DNA of 64,000 nucleotides. It comes from Geobacter sp. UBA5730. Lineage in GTDB: Bacteria; Desulfobacterota; Desulfuromonadia; Geobacterales; Pseudopelobacteraceae. Positions 44,821 to 54,126 of this stretch are shown here, one piece after another; position 1 is the stretch's first letter, and every line of letters begins with the position of its first letter. Both the position numbers and the translations under genes were made by a program. Under the pieces are notes generated by a model. It was not told the DNA's origin. It was given only the letters and a program-made list of their open reading frames with translations, and did not search any database. The DNA lies in contig DIGE01000014.1 in NCBI GenBank assembly GCA_002419465.1, positions 62,001 through 126,000 of the forward strand. Reading direction: 5' to 3'.

Positions 44821-45356
44821 TTACCATCCTGCAGGCACGTAACCGGCAATTGGCATACCGTCTGGCGGTGCTGATACTCATCGCAACGCTGCTTGGTTCT
44901 GCATTGGCGCTGCTGCTGCGCAAGGGCCAATCCCAGCGCCAGTTGCTGGCTCTCCACACCAGGATACTGGCCAACCTGCCCCTGATGCAGGCCGAGACCA
45001 ACAACCTGCACCAGCATGTTGCTGCTTTCCGCCAGGCGCTTCCGGCTGATCTCACGGCCCGCTCTCCTGACCTGCTGTTATACGCACGGCTGGACCAGAT
45101 CAAATCCAGCCTGCAGCCCAGCGAGATGACGGTTAACGCACCGGAGCACAAGGACGGCACCCATATCATCGACTTTACCCTGAAGGTGCCGTTTTCCCGT
45201 TACAGTGCGCTCGTGAACGGCATGGGGCAGCTGCAGACCGAACTGTTCCCGTTCACCGATTTTAAAGAGATTACCCTGGCTCCCACTGCGGCAGAGAGCA
45301 CCATCATGGTGACCGGCAGTGTGCTGCTGCCGCCGGCTACAGGAGGAAAACCGTAA
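44817..45356 (+). CDS. MshJ/PilO-like pilus assembly protein
   Basis: A 179-residue bitopic protein: N-terminal helix at about 17-38, a coiled-coil stretch, then a PilO/GspM-like ferredoxin fold (KSSLQPSEMTVNAPEHKDGT, VPFSRYSALVNGMGQLQTEL). Thought to bridge platform and secretin. It starts inside the previous stop (ATGA). Confidence 0.75.
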   Translation: MITILQARNRQLAYRLAVLILIATLLGSALALLLRKGQSQRQLLALHTRILANLPLMQAETNNLHQHVAAFRQALPADLTARSPDLLLYARLDQIKSSLQPSEMTVNAPEHKDGTHIIDFTLKVPFSRYSALVNGMGQLQTELFPFTDFKEITLAPTAAESTIMVTGSVLLPPATGGKP

Positions 45357-45358
45357 CC

Positions 45359-45814
45359 ATGTGGCGTCAGCGCACCATTCTGGTGCTACTCACAGGTTCA
45401 CTGACAGGCGTGGCAATCCCCCTGCTGGTCTACCAGCAGGTGCACCTCACCCCTACGCTCAAGGATACCGAGCGGGCCGTGGCTGATTTCAGGCCCACCC
45501 CCCTGACGGTGCCTCGCAAGGCATGGCAACCCATGACGCTGACCGCACCGGTCAGCGCACCGCTGCCAGCTGCGACGTTCACACCAGCCAGCGCGCCCCC
45601 TATGGCAGCCGCCAGCGGGCCTGCCGTTCCTGTGACGGCAACGCTGCCCACCGTCTCTTTTATCCTGCACGACGGCGGCAAGGATATGGCCATTGTGAAC
45701 AATAACGTGTTGAAGGCGGGAGACAGCTTCCAGGAATGGCGTGTGGAGCGGATTGAACGAAACCGAGTATTACTGCGCAGCAGAAAGGGACCGCTATGGA
45801 TCACCCTGCAATAA
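45359..45814 (+). CDS. MshK/PilP/GspC-like periplasmic linker protein
   Basis: A 151-residue protein with an N-terminal helix (about 8-24), an Ala/Pro/Thr-rich spacer, and a small C-terminal beta domain (MAIVNNNVLKAGDSFQEWRV, VLLRSRKGPLWITLQ) like the HR domain of PilP/GspC that docks on the secretin. The next gene starts 19 bases before its stop. Confidence 0.7.
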   Translation: MWRQRTILVLLTGSLTGVAIPLLVYQQVHLTPTLKDTERAVADFRPTPLTVPRKAWQPMTLTAPVSAPLPAATFTPASAPPMAAASGPAVPVTATLPTVSFILHDGGKDMAIVNNNVLKAGDSFQEWRVERIERNRVLLRSRKGPLWITLQ

Positions 45815-47532
45815 GTATACAGAAAAGCATTACCCGGCGATTCACGCTGGCCCTGCTGGGGCTGACCCTGCTGGCCGGCTGCGCCAACCAGCCGCCGGTA
45901 GCGCCCCGTTCGGCAGCAACACAGGCGCTGATCCCTCCGGTCAAGACTCAGGAGCCGTTCATCCAGGGTAATTTGCAGGAGATGCAGAAGCAATCACAGC
46001 CGCCTGCCGCCCTGACCACCCCCGATTATCAGCCGGTCAGCGACGATGTCTCACCGGCCCGCACCCGTCTGGTCAACATCCAGGCCCGTAATACCGCCCT
46101 GGGCGATGTGCTGCAGGTGATCTCCGATGCAGCGGGCCTGAATCTGGTCATCAGCGACGGGGTCCAGCAGGACCGCCTGATCACCATCACCCTCAAGCGG
46201 GTTACCGCCGACGACGCCCTGTCCACCATCCTGAACTCGGCCGACTACTTCTACACCGTCAAGGACAACATCCTGTCGGTGGAGTCCACCGGCACCAAGG
46301 TGTTTGAAGTGGGCCACCCGGCCCTGGTGCAAGGCTACAGCGTCGATGTGGGGGGCGACATCCTGGGAGGGGCTGCCGCCCTCACCGCCAGCGGTTCCAA
46401 CGGTTCCAACGGTTCCAGCGGTTCCGGCAGCTCCGGCTCATCAAGCGGTAGCTCCGGCGACTCTGGTTCGTCTGGCTCCACCAACATCAAAGGCACCGTT
46501 ACCCAGACCACCAAAAATGACAGCAAGGCCTTTGACTTCTGGGAATCACTGGAAAAATCACTGGTGTCGTTGCTGAACAAACGAGACGCTGCAACTGCCG
46601 CCCAGACGGCTGCTGGCCAGCAATCAACGTCGTCAGGTTCCGGCACGGAACCACGCCAAAACGTAGTGGTAAACCGTCTGACCGGCACCATCGTGGTCAC
46701 CGCCACCCGCCGCAACCTGGCCTCTATCGAGCAGTATCTCAACCTGGTCAAGGCCGCCCTGAACCGTCAGGTGCTGGTGGAGGCCCGGGTGATCGAGGTA
46801 CAGCTGGGCGACAGCCTGCAATTTGGGATCGACTGGGATTTCCTTAACAACATCAAATGGTTTAACACAACCGGCAGTGCCATTGGCGGCTTCGGCAACG
46901 CAGCCTCGGCAACCACCACCGCTCTGGGCAATGGCGCCTTCCGGCTGGGCTACAGCGGCGGCAACGTGCAGGCCCTGTTGACCGCACTCAAGACACAGGG
47001 AGAGGTCAAAACCCTTTCCAACCCGCGCATCAATGTGATGAACGGCCAGACCGCCCTTCTGACTGTGGGACGCAACACCAATTATATCTCCAAGGTAACC
47101 TCAACCATCAACACCAGCAACGGTGCCAACACCATCACCTACACCGTGGACACCAGCAATGTGCTGTCCGGCATGATGATCGGCCTGGCCCCCCATATCA
47201 ACAGCAAAGGTGAGATCAGCATGGCGGTCACGCCGATCATCTCGGATCTGGTCAGCTTGACCAATACCGAGGTGGGCAGCGGTGACAACAAGACCAGCAT
47301 CCAGATACCGATTGTTGATCTGCGTGAACTTTCCACCACCGTCAAGGTGCGCAATGGCGAGATGATCGTGATCGGCGGCCTGATCTCCAACAAGCAGAAT
47401 CAGCAGGATGAGAAGATTCCCTTCATTGGCGAGATCCCCTGGCTGGGCACCCTCTTTAGTCGTAAAAATTATCAGGACAAGCGCTCCGAACTGGTAGTGG
47501 TGCTGCAACCCTATCTGGTCGGCAACGACTAG
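45796..47532 (+). CDS. mshL: Secretin, MshL/PilQ family
   Basis: A 578-residue outer-membrane channel for the pilus. Lipobox LLAGC gives Cys29. An STN-type domain (ARNTALGDVLQVISDAAGLN, ITLKRVTADDALSTILNSAD) precedes a 30-residue Ser/Gly tract (199-228), a secretin N domain (VLVEARVIEVQLGDSLQFGI) and the C-terminal secretin domain (LSNPRINVMNGQTALLTVG, then VRNGEMIVIGGLISN). Overlaps the MshK-like gene by 19 bases. Confidence 0.92.
   Translation: MDHPAISIQKSITRRFTLALLGLTLLAGCANQPPVAPRSAATQALIPPVKTQEPFIQGNLQEMQKQSQPPAALTTPDYQPVSDDVSPARTRLVNIQARNTALGDVLQVISDAAGLNLVISDGVQQDRLITITLKRVTADDALSTILNSADYFYTVKDNILSVESTGTKVFEVGHPALVQGYSVDVGGDILGGAAALTASGSNGSNGSSGSGSSGSSSGSSGDSGSSGSTNIKGTVTQTTKNDSKAFDFWESLEKSLVSLLNKRDAATAAQTAAGQQSTSSGSGTEPRQNVVVNRLTGTIVVTATRRNLASIEQYLNLVKAALNRQVLVEARVIEVQLGDSLQFGIDWDFLNNIKWFNTTGSAIGGFGNAASATTTALGNGAFRLGYSGGNVQALLTALKTQGEVKTLSNPRINVMNGQTALLTVGRNTNYISKVTSTINTSNGANTITYTVDTSNVLSGMMIGLAPHINSKGEISMAVTPIISDLVSLTNTEVGSGDNKTSIQIPIVDLRELSTTVKVRNGEMIVIGGLISNKQNQQDEKIPFIGEIPWLGTLFSRKNYQDKRSELVVVLQPYLVGND
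46390..46479 (+). repeat. Ser/Gly low-complexity tract inside mshL
   Basis: Thirty codons for only Ser, Gly, Asn and Asp, built from short GGTTCCAAC/GGTTCCAGC-like units. It forms a flexible linker between the N domains of the secretin and could change length by slippage. Confidence 0.85.
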
Positions 47533-47541
47533 GAGATACGC

Positions 47542-49197
47542 ATGGCTGCACCGATCAAGATCGGCGAACTGCTCAAGGCCAAGGGCCTGCTCAACGACAA
47601 GCAACTACAGATCGCCCTGGAGCAACAGAAGGTAACCGGCGCCATCCTGGGTGACCTGCTGATCCGGCTCGGATTTGTCACGGCCAGTGAATTTGCCCGC
47701 ACCATAGCGGAACAGTTTCACCTCGATTTCATCGACTTGAGCGAGGTGCAGCCCCACGCCGAGGCGCTGCACCTGGTGCCCAAGGACGTTGCGGAAAAAG
47801 GCGGTTTCGTTCCCTTGGCGCTGGTTGAGGATGGCAAGCTGGCGATCGGCATCACCAACCCCAGTAATATCGTAGCCGTCGACATGGTAACGAAACTGAC
47901 CGGCAAACAACCGCGGGTCTTTCTGGTGGATAGCGACAATTTCCAGGAAACCCTGGAGAAATCCTACTTTTTCATCACCCACCCGATTCAGCAGCGGATG
48001 GAGCAGTTGATCGGGTCCATCAAGCTGATCACCGGCGCCGTCCCCGGCGCCACCATTGCCGAATTGATCGACCTGCTGATGATGGACGGCATCCGCAAGC
48101 GGGCCACCGATATCCATATCAGTCCTGCCGAAGATGTTACCCATGTGTTCTATCGGATCGACGGGGTTTTACAGCATGGCCACAGCATCCAGAAGCAGGC
48201 TCACAACGGCTTGATCTCCCGCATCAAGGTGCTGTCACAACTGGACATCGCCGAGCAACGCCTGCCCCAGGACGGCGCCTTTACCTACGAATTCCTCTCC
48301 AAACGGTTCGATGTGCGGATATCCACCGTGCCGACCATCTTTGGCGAAAACCTGGTGCTGCGGCTGCTGGCCGGCAGCGGCCCGCTGGTGCGGCTTGAAT
48401 CGCTGGGCCTGCCTGAAGATACCACCCGTAAGGTCAAACGGCTGTTTCAGAAAACCTACGGCATCATCCTGATTGCCGGCCCCACCGGCAGCGGCAAGAC
48501 CACCACCCTGTATGCCGCCCTGCGAGAATTGAACCGGCTGGAACGCAATACCATTACCGTCGAGGATCCGGTTGAATACCGCTTAAGCTTTGTCAAGCAG
48601 AGTCAGGTCAATGAAAAGGCCGGTTTCGACTTCGCCCTGGCCGCCCGCAACTTCATGCGCCAGGACCCTGACGTAATGCTGCTTGGTGAGATTCGTGACG
48701 AAGAGACCGCCAAGATCGCCGTGCGTGCCGCCATCACCGGTCACCTGGTGCTGTCCACCATCCACACCAACGACGCCGTCACCGCCATCCCGCGGCTACT
48801 GGACCTGAAGCTGGACGCCTTTCTGCTCTCCTCGGCACTGACTGCCGTGATCGCGCAACGGCTGGTGCGCAAGATCTGCCCGAACTGCCGCGAGGAATAT
48901 GACCTGGATGAAGAGGAACAGGAACTGTTCAGACAGCACGGTTTTGAACTGAAGCGGGCCGTCCGGGGTGGTAGCTGCCCCGAATGCAACGGCACCGGGT
49001 TCCTGGGCCGGGTGGCGATCTGCGAGGTCCTGGTGGTGGACGATGCCATCCGCCAGATGATCTTTGAAGGCGTCTCCACCGGCACGATTGTCGAGTCCGC
49101 CCGCAAGCGTGGCATGCGCTCACTGCTGGAGGATGGCATCACCAAGGCGTCCGAAGGCCTGACCACCATTGCTGAAATCCTGCGGGTCGCCGGATGA
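47542..49197 (+). CDS. mshE: Pilus assembly ATPase MshE (GspE/PilB family)
   Basis: A 551-residue hexameric ATPase that drives pilin polymerisation. N-terminal T2SSE_N domain (IGELLKAKGLLNDKQLQIAL, start residue 5), Walker A from Gly313 (GPTGSGKTTT), Asp and Walker B boxes (RQDPDVMLLGEIRDEETA), and CxxC pairs (CPNC, CPEC) of the zinc insert. In Vibrio MshE the T2SSE_N domain binds cyclic di-GMP; the same could hold here but is not shown. Follows mshL by 9 bases. Confidence 0.94.
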   Translation: MAAPIKIGELLKAKGLLNDKQLQIALEQQKVTGAILGDLLIRLGFVTASEFARTIAEQFHLDFIDLSEVQPHAEALHLVPKDVAEKGGFVPLALVEDGKLAIGITNPSNIVAVDMVTKLTGKQPRVFLVDSDNFQETLEKSYFFITHPIQQRMEQLIGSIKLITGAVPGATIAELIDLLMMDGIRKRATDIHISPAEDVTHVFYRIDGVLQHGHSIQKQAHNGLISRIKVLSQLDIAEQRLPQDGAFTYEFLSKRFDVRISTVPTIFGENLVLRLLAGSGPLVRLESLGLPEDTTRKVKRLFQKTYGIILIAGPTGSGKTTTLYAALRELNRLERNTITVEDPVEYRLSFVKQSQVNEKAGFDFALAARNFMRQDPDVMLLGEIRDEETAKIAVRAAITGHLVLSTIHTNDAVTAIPRLLDLKLDAFLLSSALTAVIAQRLVRKICPNCREEYDLDEEEQELFRQHGFELKRAVRGGSCPECNGTGFLGRVAICEVLVVDDAIRQMIFEGVSTGTIVESARKRGMRSLLEDGITKASEGLTTIAEILRVAG

Positions 49198-50414
49198 TCC
49201 ACTTCAACTATCGTGCGGTCGACGCCAGCGGCAAGCAGATTAGTGGGCAGATCGAGGCCGATTCGGTTACCACAGCCACCAATGACCTGGCAGGGCGAGG
49301 CTACTACCTCCTGGACATATCAGCCAGCAGCGGTCTGTTGCCGCTGCTCAGGCGGCGCTTACTTCAACAGCGCGTTCGCCGGAGCGACATCATCGAACTG
49401 GCCAGCAACCTCTCGGTGATGATGGGAGCCGGCATACCGATCACCATGGCCCTGGGCGATATCATCAGCTCCATCACCAACACCACCTTGCAGTCCACCC
49501 TGGCCGCCATCAAACAGGAGATTGAACAGGGATCAACCTTTTCCGATGCCATCGAGCGGTATGGCGAGCTGTTTCCCGACATCTTTATCCGTCTGGTGCG
49601 GGTGGGCGAGGAAACCGGACGCTTTGAAAAGAGTCTGGCCGATGTGGCCGAACACCTGCAACGGATGGAAGACCTGGCTTCATCCATCAAGCGTGCCCTG
49701 ATCTACCCGGCCTTTGCCATTATCAGCACCATGGGAGCCCTGATATTCTGGCTGGTTTATGTACTGCCGAAGATCATCGGCACCCTGAAAAGCATGGGGG
49801 TCAAACTGCCGCTCTTAACCCGCATCCTGATGGGCGCCAGTGACTACACCCAGCGTTTCTGGTATCTGGCACCGGTCATCGCGGCAGTCCTGTATCTGCT
49901 GGTGCGGCTGCTCAAAAAGCATGAGCCCAGTCGCTATCAGCTGGACCGCTTGAAATTACGGCTGCCGATCTACTCACTGATCGAATACAACCGGCTGTTG
50001 GCGCTGATGGCCGAACAGATGCGGATACTGATCGTAGCCGGCCTGACGGTGGACCGTACCCTGGGGATTATCAGCGATGTGATGCGCAACCGGGTCTTTC
50101 AACGGGCTATTGAGGCGGTGCGGGAAGATATCACCTATGGCAGCGGCATCGCCGATGCCATGCGCAAACATCCGGTTTTTCCGGTGCTGATGGTCCGTCT
50201 GGTGGGAATCGGTGAGACCAGTGGCTCACTGGACAACCAGTTCAGCTTTCTGTCGGGTCATTATCTGAAAAAACTGGATGATATCTCGGAAAAACTGGGC
50301 AAGATCATTGAACCGGTGGTGGTCGGCTTCATCGGCATCATGTTTGCCATCATCATCATGGGACTGCTGTTCCCGGTCTACGACATGATCTCCGTGGTTG
50401 GAAAGGGTCGTTAA
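49194..50414 (+). CDS. mshG: Pilus inner-membrane core protein MshG (GspF/PilC family)
   Basis: A 406-residue protein with two GspF domains (VRRSDIIELASNLSVMMGAG and LIEYNRLLALMAEQMRILIV) and three helices, the last near the C terminus. It is the membrane platform turned by the ATPase. It overlaps mshE by 4 bases (ATGA) and is followed directly by the ATPase-like mshM. Confidence 0.93.
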   Translation: MIHFNYRAVDASGKQISGQIEADSVTTATNDLAGRGYYLLDISASSGLLPLLRRRLLQQRVRRSDIIELASNLSVMMGAGIPITMALGDIISSITNTTLQSTLAAIKQEIEQGSTFSDAIERYGELFPDIFIRLVRVGEETGRFEKSLADVAEHLQRMEDLASSIKRALIYPAFAIISTMGALIFWLVYVLPKIIGTLKSMGVKLPLLTRILMGASDYTQRFWYLAPVIAAVLYLLVRLLKKHEPSRYQLDRLKLRLPIYSLIEYNRLLALMAEQMRILIVAGLTVDRTLGIISDVMRNRVFQRAIEAVREDITYGSGIADAMRKHPVFPVLMVRLVGIGETSGSLDNQFSFLSGHYLKKLDDISEKLGKIIEPVVVGFIGIMFAIIIMGLLFPVYDMISVVGKGR

Positions 50415-51344
50415 ATGAGCATTTCATACCTCGATTTCTACGGCCTGCAGGAAGACCCGTTCCGCCTGACTCCCGATCCGGCCTACTACTATCCTTCCAG
50501 TGAACATGCCAATGCCCTGCTGTCGCTGGACTACATCATGAACAACCGTGAGGGCTTCTGTCTCTTGACCGGAGAACCGGGCACCGGCAAAACCACCCTG
50601 TTACGGATATTTATCAACAAGTGGCAGGAGCAGTCCGAGATAGCCCTGATCATGACCCCTCGCCTGCGGCCGGAAGAATTTCTTCAGGCCATACTGGACG
50701 ATCTGGCAGTCATCTTCCCCCTGTCCGGCAATAAAAACGACATGATCAAGGAGTTCCGCGACTTTCTGCTGGAACATGCCGGACAAGGCCGACGGGTAGC
50801 CATCGTGGTGGACGAGGCCCAGCAGCTGCCTGACGACACCCTGGAGGAGTTGCGGCTCTTGTCCAATCTGGAAACGGAAAAAGAAAAGCTGCTGCAGATC
50901 GTCCTGGTGGGGCAACCGGAACTGGCCGACAAACTGGTAACAGATCAGTTCCGCCAGCTCAACCAGCGGATTGCGGTACGGGCCTCCCTGACCCACCTCT
51001 CGCCCCAGGCAACGGCCGACTACCTGGCAACCAGGGTACACCGGGCCGGGGCGCGGGTCGCCACCCTGTTCGAAGCGGCGGCCAGCGAAGAGATCTACAA
51101 AAGCTCGGGTGGCGTGCCGCGCCTGATCAACCTGATCGCTTCCCGCAGCTTGATGGTGGGATATCTGGAAGGAAAACCGATTGTGCAGGCACGACAGGCG
51201 GCGATTGCCGCCAGCGAGGTAATGCAACAGGAACGGCGCCAGCGCAGCAAGGGAAAAACAGACCGTGTGCGGTGGTGGTGGCTGGCAGGCGGGGTAGTGC
51301 TGGCACTGCTGATGATGCTGCTGATTCTGTTCGGGCGCGGATAA
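50415..51344 (+). CDS. mshM: MshM/ExeA-like AAA protein
   Basis: A 309-residue AAA+ ATPase: YGLQEDPFRLTPDPAYYYPS at the start is the ExeA family mark, Walker A is GEPGTGKTTL, Walker B VAIVVDEAQQ. A membrane helix (LAGGVVLALLMMLLILF) closes the protein; no peptidoglycan-binding domain follows. MSHA loci carry such a gene between mshL and mshN. Starts one base after mshG ends. Confidence 0.9.
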   Translation: MSISYLDFYGLQEDPFRLTPDPAYYYPSSEHANALLSLDYIMNNREGFCLLTGEPGTGKTTLLRIFINKWQEQSEIALIMTPRLRPEEFLQAILDDLAVIFPLSGNKNDMIKEFRDFLLEHAGQGRRVAIVVDEAQQLPDDTLEELRLLSNLETEKEKLLQIVLVGQPELADKLVTDQFRQLNQRIAVRASLTHLSPQATADYLATRVHRAGARVATLFEAAASEEIYKSSGGVPRLINLIASRSLMVGYLEGKPIVQARQAAIAASEVMQQERRQRSKGKTDRVRWWWLAGGVVLALLMMLLILFGRG

Positions 51345-51434
51345 CGGCAGGATTGACGCGGAGACATGCAGGTAAACACGTCGCACAAGTCAAGCTGCTG
51401 ATTGACTGCGCCGGGAAGGAAAAGACCGTTCCAG

Positions 51435-52457
51435 CTATTCTTCCAGCAGCTTGATCCGCTCCCTGGCCAGATCCTTCGGCCGCTGTCCGCCCTCTGGCAA
51501 AGCCGTCAGTTCACGGTACAGCTTCAACGCCTCGGCTTTGTTGCCCTGACGTTCAAATAACCTGCCCTGCCCCAGATAGCCCTGCGGATCGCCTCCATCG
51601 GCCAGCCGGCGGAAGCTCTTGAGCGCATCATCCAGCATGCCGGCGCGCTCCTGCGCCAGGGCCAGATTATACAACGCGCTGCGGTTACCCGGATCCAGAA
51701 TCACCGCCCGGCTGAGCATTCCCCGGGCTGCCGGGCCATGCCCCAGGCCACCCTGGGCAATACCGGCATTCACCAGAGCCGAGACGTAATCCGGCTTTAT
51801 CGCCAGGGCCCGGTTGGCCACCGTCAACGCCTCATCGTACATCCCCAGCTGCAGCATGGTGCTGGCCATGTTATTCATAATCCGATAGTTGTCAGGATCG
51901 GCATCGATGGCCTGCCGGTACTGCCTGAGCGCCGCCAGGTAATCCCCCCGCGCCTCGGCGTTACGAGCGGCAAACAGATGGGCGTCAACGATGCTGCGAT
52001 CCTTGGGTACGGCCTTCCGTTCAGGGACGGCCTGCGGCACCGGCTGCAGATAGCCCGCAGTGCTGCGCTTAACCGTCTGAACTGACTTTGAACGAGTATG
52101 CCGGGAGACCGTGGGGGCTGGTTCTTTGGTGAGAGATGCAGGTACTGGCGCAGCAAGCTGCTGAGACGGGACCGCTGGCCGGGTCGCCGATGATACCGGC
52201 GGTTGCACCACAACCGTTGACGATGGAATGGCTGGTGGTTGTGTCGCCAAACGGGCCGGCGCCGGACGGCTGTTGAGATAGAAACCCAGGCCTGCGCCAA
52301 CGGCAATGGCAACCAGGGCCAGACCGCCAACCAGATAGTAACGGTCACGCTCAGAGCTACCGGCGCTGCTGCTGACCGCTTGCAGTACCCCCGGCGGAAT
52401 CTCTGCCCTGGACTGGCTGGTTTCGGTCTTTTTCAGCAGATTGGCAAGAATGCTCAT
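51435..52457 (-). CDS. TPR protein, MshN-like, inverted
   Basis: A 340-residue protein with one membrane helix (about 42-62, LVGGLALVAIAVGAGLGFYL), an Ala/Pro/Thr-rich spacer, and four or five TPR repeats from residue 155 (DAHLFAARNAEARGDYLAAL, NMASTMLQLGMYDEALTVAN, NLALAQERAGMLDDALKSFR). In Vibrio the order is M-N-E-G-F and all genes face the same way; here it is opposite to its neighbours. MshN identity rests on position and layout. Confidence 0.75.
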   Translation of the reverse strand: MSILANLLKKTETSQSRAEIPPGVLQAVSSSAGSSERDRYYLVGGLALVAIAVGAGLGFYLNSRPAPARLATQPPAIPSSTVVVQPPVSSATRPAVPSQQLAAPVPASLTKEPAPTVSRHTRSKSVQTVKRSTAGYLQPVPQAVPERKAVPKDRSIVDAHLFAARNAEARGDYLAALRQYRQAIDADPDNYRIMNNMASTMLQLGMYDEALTVANRALAIKPDYVSALVNAGIAQGGLGHGPAARGMLSRAVILDPGNRSALYNLALAQERAGMLDDALKSFRRLADGGDPQGYLGQGRLFERQGNKAEALKLYRELTALPEGGQRPKDLARERIKLLEE

Positions 52458-52706
52458 GAACGCCTTTGGTCTGATAACGTGCTTAATCTTTAAGGGAAAT
52501 AGCAGGCCGGCAGATGCATGTCAATACAATTCAGGGCCGCTGCCACCCTTGGCGCCGATCACGACAGCGTCATGAACCGCGTGGCATGCCGTCCTGCCAG
52601 CTAAATTTTCTTGATTTTTTTCATCAACTAGCCGATAGCTAAAGAATAAAGAACGTTTTCTAATGTAGCAGTCCATACAAACATCGCCAAAAGGAGACAA
52701 CTCGCA

Positions 52707-53252
52707 ATGCGTAACAGTAAAGGTTTCACCCTGGTAGAACTGGCCGTGGTGCTGGTGATCATCGGTATTATTCTGGGCGCCGTCATCAAAGGCAATGACC
52801 TGATCGAGAACGCCAAGGTCAAGGGCGTCACCCAGGCATCAGCCAAGTGGGAAGTACCGATCATGACCTATTATGACAAGAAGGGCTATTTTCCTGGCGA
52901 CACCGCAGCTCCACGCGATGGTCAAATTGACACGTTTGCTGCTTTAAAAACAGCCCTTGACACCGAAGGGATCGCCTATCCGGCCGACACCATTTCCGAC
53001 GTGACCTTCGACATAAAAGGCTATGCAGGCGTATGTGGCAATGCCGGGGTATCCCGCAACATTATGTTGATGACAGGCGTCCCGACAGCGACGGCGAAGC
53101 AACTTGATGTGGCCATTGACGGCAAGGAAGATGCATTAACGGGCAGAGTACGGTACTGTGGAGAAGGTGGCGTTACCGCTGAGACTACCTGGGATGCCGC
53201 AACCACCGACCCGCGGGCCGTGACCTATTTCTTCGACAAGACCATTCCCTAA
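52707..53252 (+). CDS. Type IV pilin-like protein, MSHA type, first
   Basis: A 181-residue prepilin with a 6-residue leader and cleavage site G|FTLVEL; Glu5 present. The hydrophobic helix VVLVIIGIILGAVIKGNDLI and then a soluble domain with four cysteines that could form disulfides (CGNAG, YCGEGG). AAAGGAGACAAC precedes the ATG. A promoter with TTGATT and TAGCTA near 52611-52641 has 19-base spacing and is weak. Confidence 0.9.
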   Translation: MRNSKGFTLVELAVVLVIIGIILGAVIKGNDLIENAKVKGVTQASAKWEVPIMTYYDKKGYFPGDTAAPRDGQIDTFAALKTALDTEGIAYPADTISDVTFDIKGYAGVCGNAGVSRNIMLMTGVPTATAKQLDVAIDGKEDALTGRVRYCGEGGVTAETTWDAATTDPRAVTYFFDKTIP

Positions 53253-53280
53253 CCAGTAATTTCAGTGACTATTCGTCCGG

Positions 53281-53310
53281 CATCGGGGGGCCAGCAATGG
53301 CCTCTCGATG
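53281..53310 (+). repeat. 12-bp hairpin between the two pilin genes
   Basis: CATCGGGGGGCC (53281-53292) pairs with GGCCTCTCGATG (53299-53310), two G-U pairs, loop AGCAAT. No T-run follows, so it may shield the 3' end of the first pilin message and allow unequal amounts of the two pilins. Confidence 0.6.
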
Positions 53311-53336
53311 TGTGAACGTCCCACAAGAGAGGTCGT

Positions 53337-53996
53337 ATGAAAAACAGCAAAGGTTTCACCCTGGTTGAACTTGCCATCGTCCTGATCATCATCGGCGTCA
53401 TACTGGGCGCGGTGTTGAAAGGCCAGGAACTGATCGACAACGCCAAGGTTAAGCGCGCCATAACCGACATGAACAGCATCTTTGTGGCCTACAACGGCTA
53501 TATTGACCGCTACCAGAAAAAACCCGGCGATGACGGCGATCTGACAACACTGCAAAATCGTGGTGGGGCTTGGGCTACAGTGACGGTAGCCGGCAACATC
53601 AACGGCGCTCTGAATGCTACCGCCGCAAACACCTTCACCAACGGCGGGGTTGAGACAACCAGCTTCTGGCAGCATGTGAAGGCCGCAGGTTTTATGACCG
53701 GCAACATCACTGCCGCAGGCACCGCCGCATTGCCCGTGAACGGCTTTAACGGTCTGGTGGGGGTATTCAACAACACAACCAACCTCACTGGCGCTGGCAC
53801 CGGTATCAACGTCTGCCTGAGTCAGGTACCGGGTAAAGCTGCCGCCGCCATTGACAAGCAGCTGGATGACGGGCTTCGCAACAGCGGCAGCATCCGCGCC
53901 ACCATCGGTGTTGCCGGTGCCAACACCGCTCCCGGCGCAGCAACCGGCCCCGAATATGTCGAAAGCTCGGAATACAGTCTCTGTCGCAGCTTGTAA
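53337..53996 (+). CDS. Type IV pilin-like protein, MSHA type, second
   Basis: A 219-residue prepilin with leader MKNSKG|FTLVEL and Glu5; the first 35 residues are nearly the same as in the first pilin, but the soluble domain differs and is rich in Gly, Ala, Asn and Thr. Two cysteines (Cys in VCLSQ and CRSL) fit the C-terminal disulfide loop of type IVa pilins. Ends in a terminator. Confidence 0.9.
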   Translation: MKNSKGFTLVELAIVLIIIGVILGAVLKGQELIDNAKVKRAITDMNSIFVAYNGYIDRYQKKPGDDGDLTTLQNRGGAWATVTVAGNINGALNATAANTFTNGGVETTSFWQHVKAAGFMTGNITAAGTAALPVNGFNGLVGVFNNTTNLTGAGTGINVCLSQVPGKAAAAIDKQLDDGLRNSGSIRATIGVAGANTAPGAATGPEYVESSEYSLCRSL

Positions 53997-54022
53997 GACT
54001 GTCTCTGAACATCGCATTAATC

Positions 54023-54048
54023 AAGGAGGCCGCAGGGCCTCCTTTTTT
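54023..54048 (+). terminator. Intrinsic terminator after the pilin genes
   Basis: AAGGAGGCC (54023-54031), loop GCAG, GGCCTCCTT (54036-54044), then TTTT. Confidence 0.92.
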
Positions 54049-54126
54049 CGTCTGGCCAGGGCTGTAGGGTTGAATTTGGCGCCGGATCGGGTAGTATAAT
54101 CAGGTGAACAGTTCAAAGGTGCAAGC

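Noticed and set aside
46390..46479. CRISPR-like short repeat array
   Set aside because: The repeats are in-frame Ser/Gly codons without spacers and lie inside a secretin gene.
52582..52597. Sigma-54-like TGGCATG...CTGC upstream of the first pilin
   Set aside because: The GG to GC distance is 11 bases, one too many, and the TTGC box is altered.
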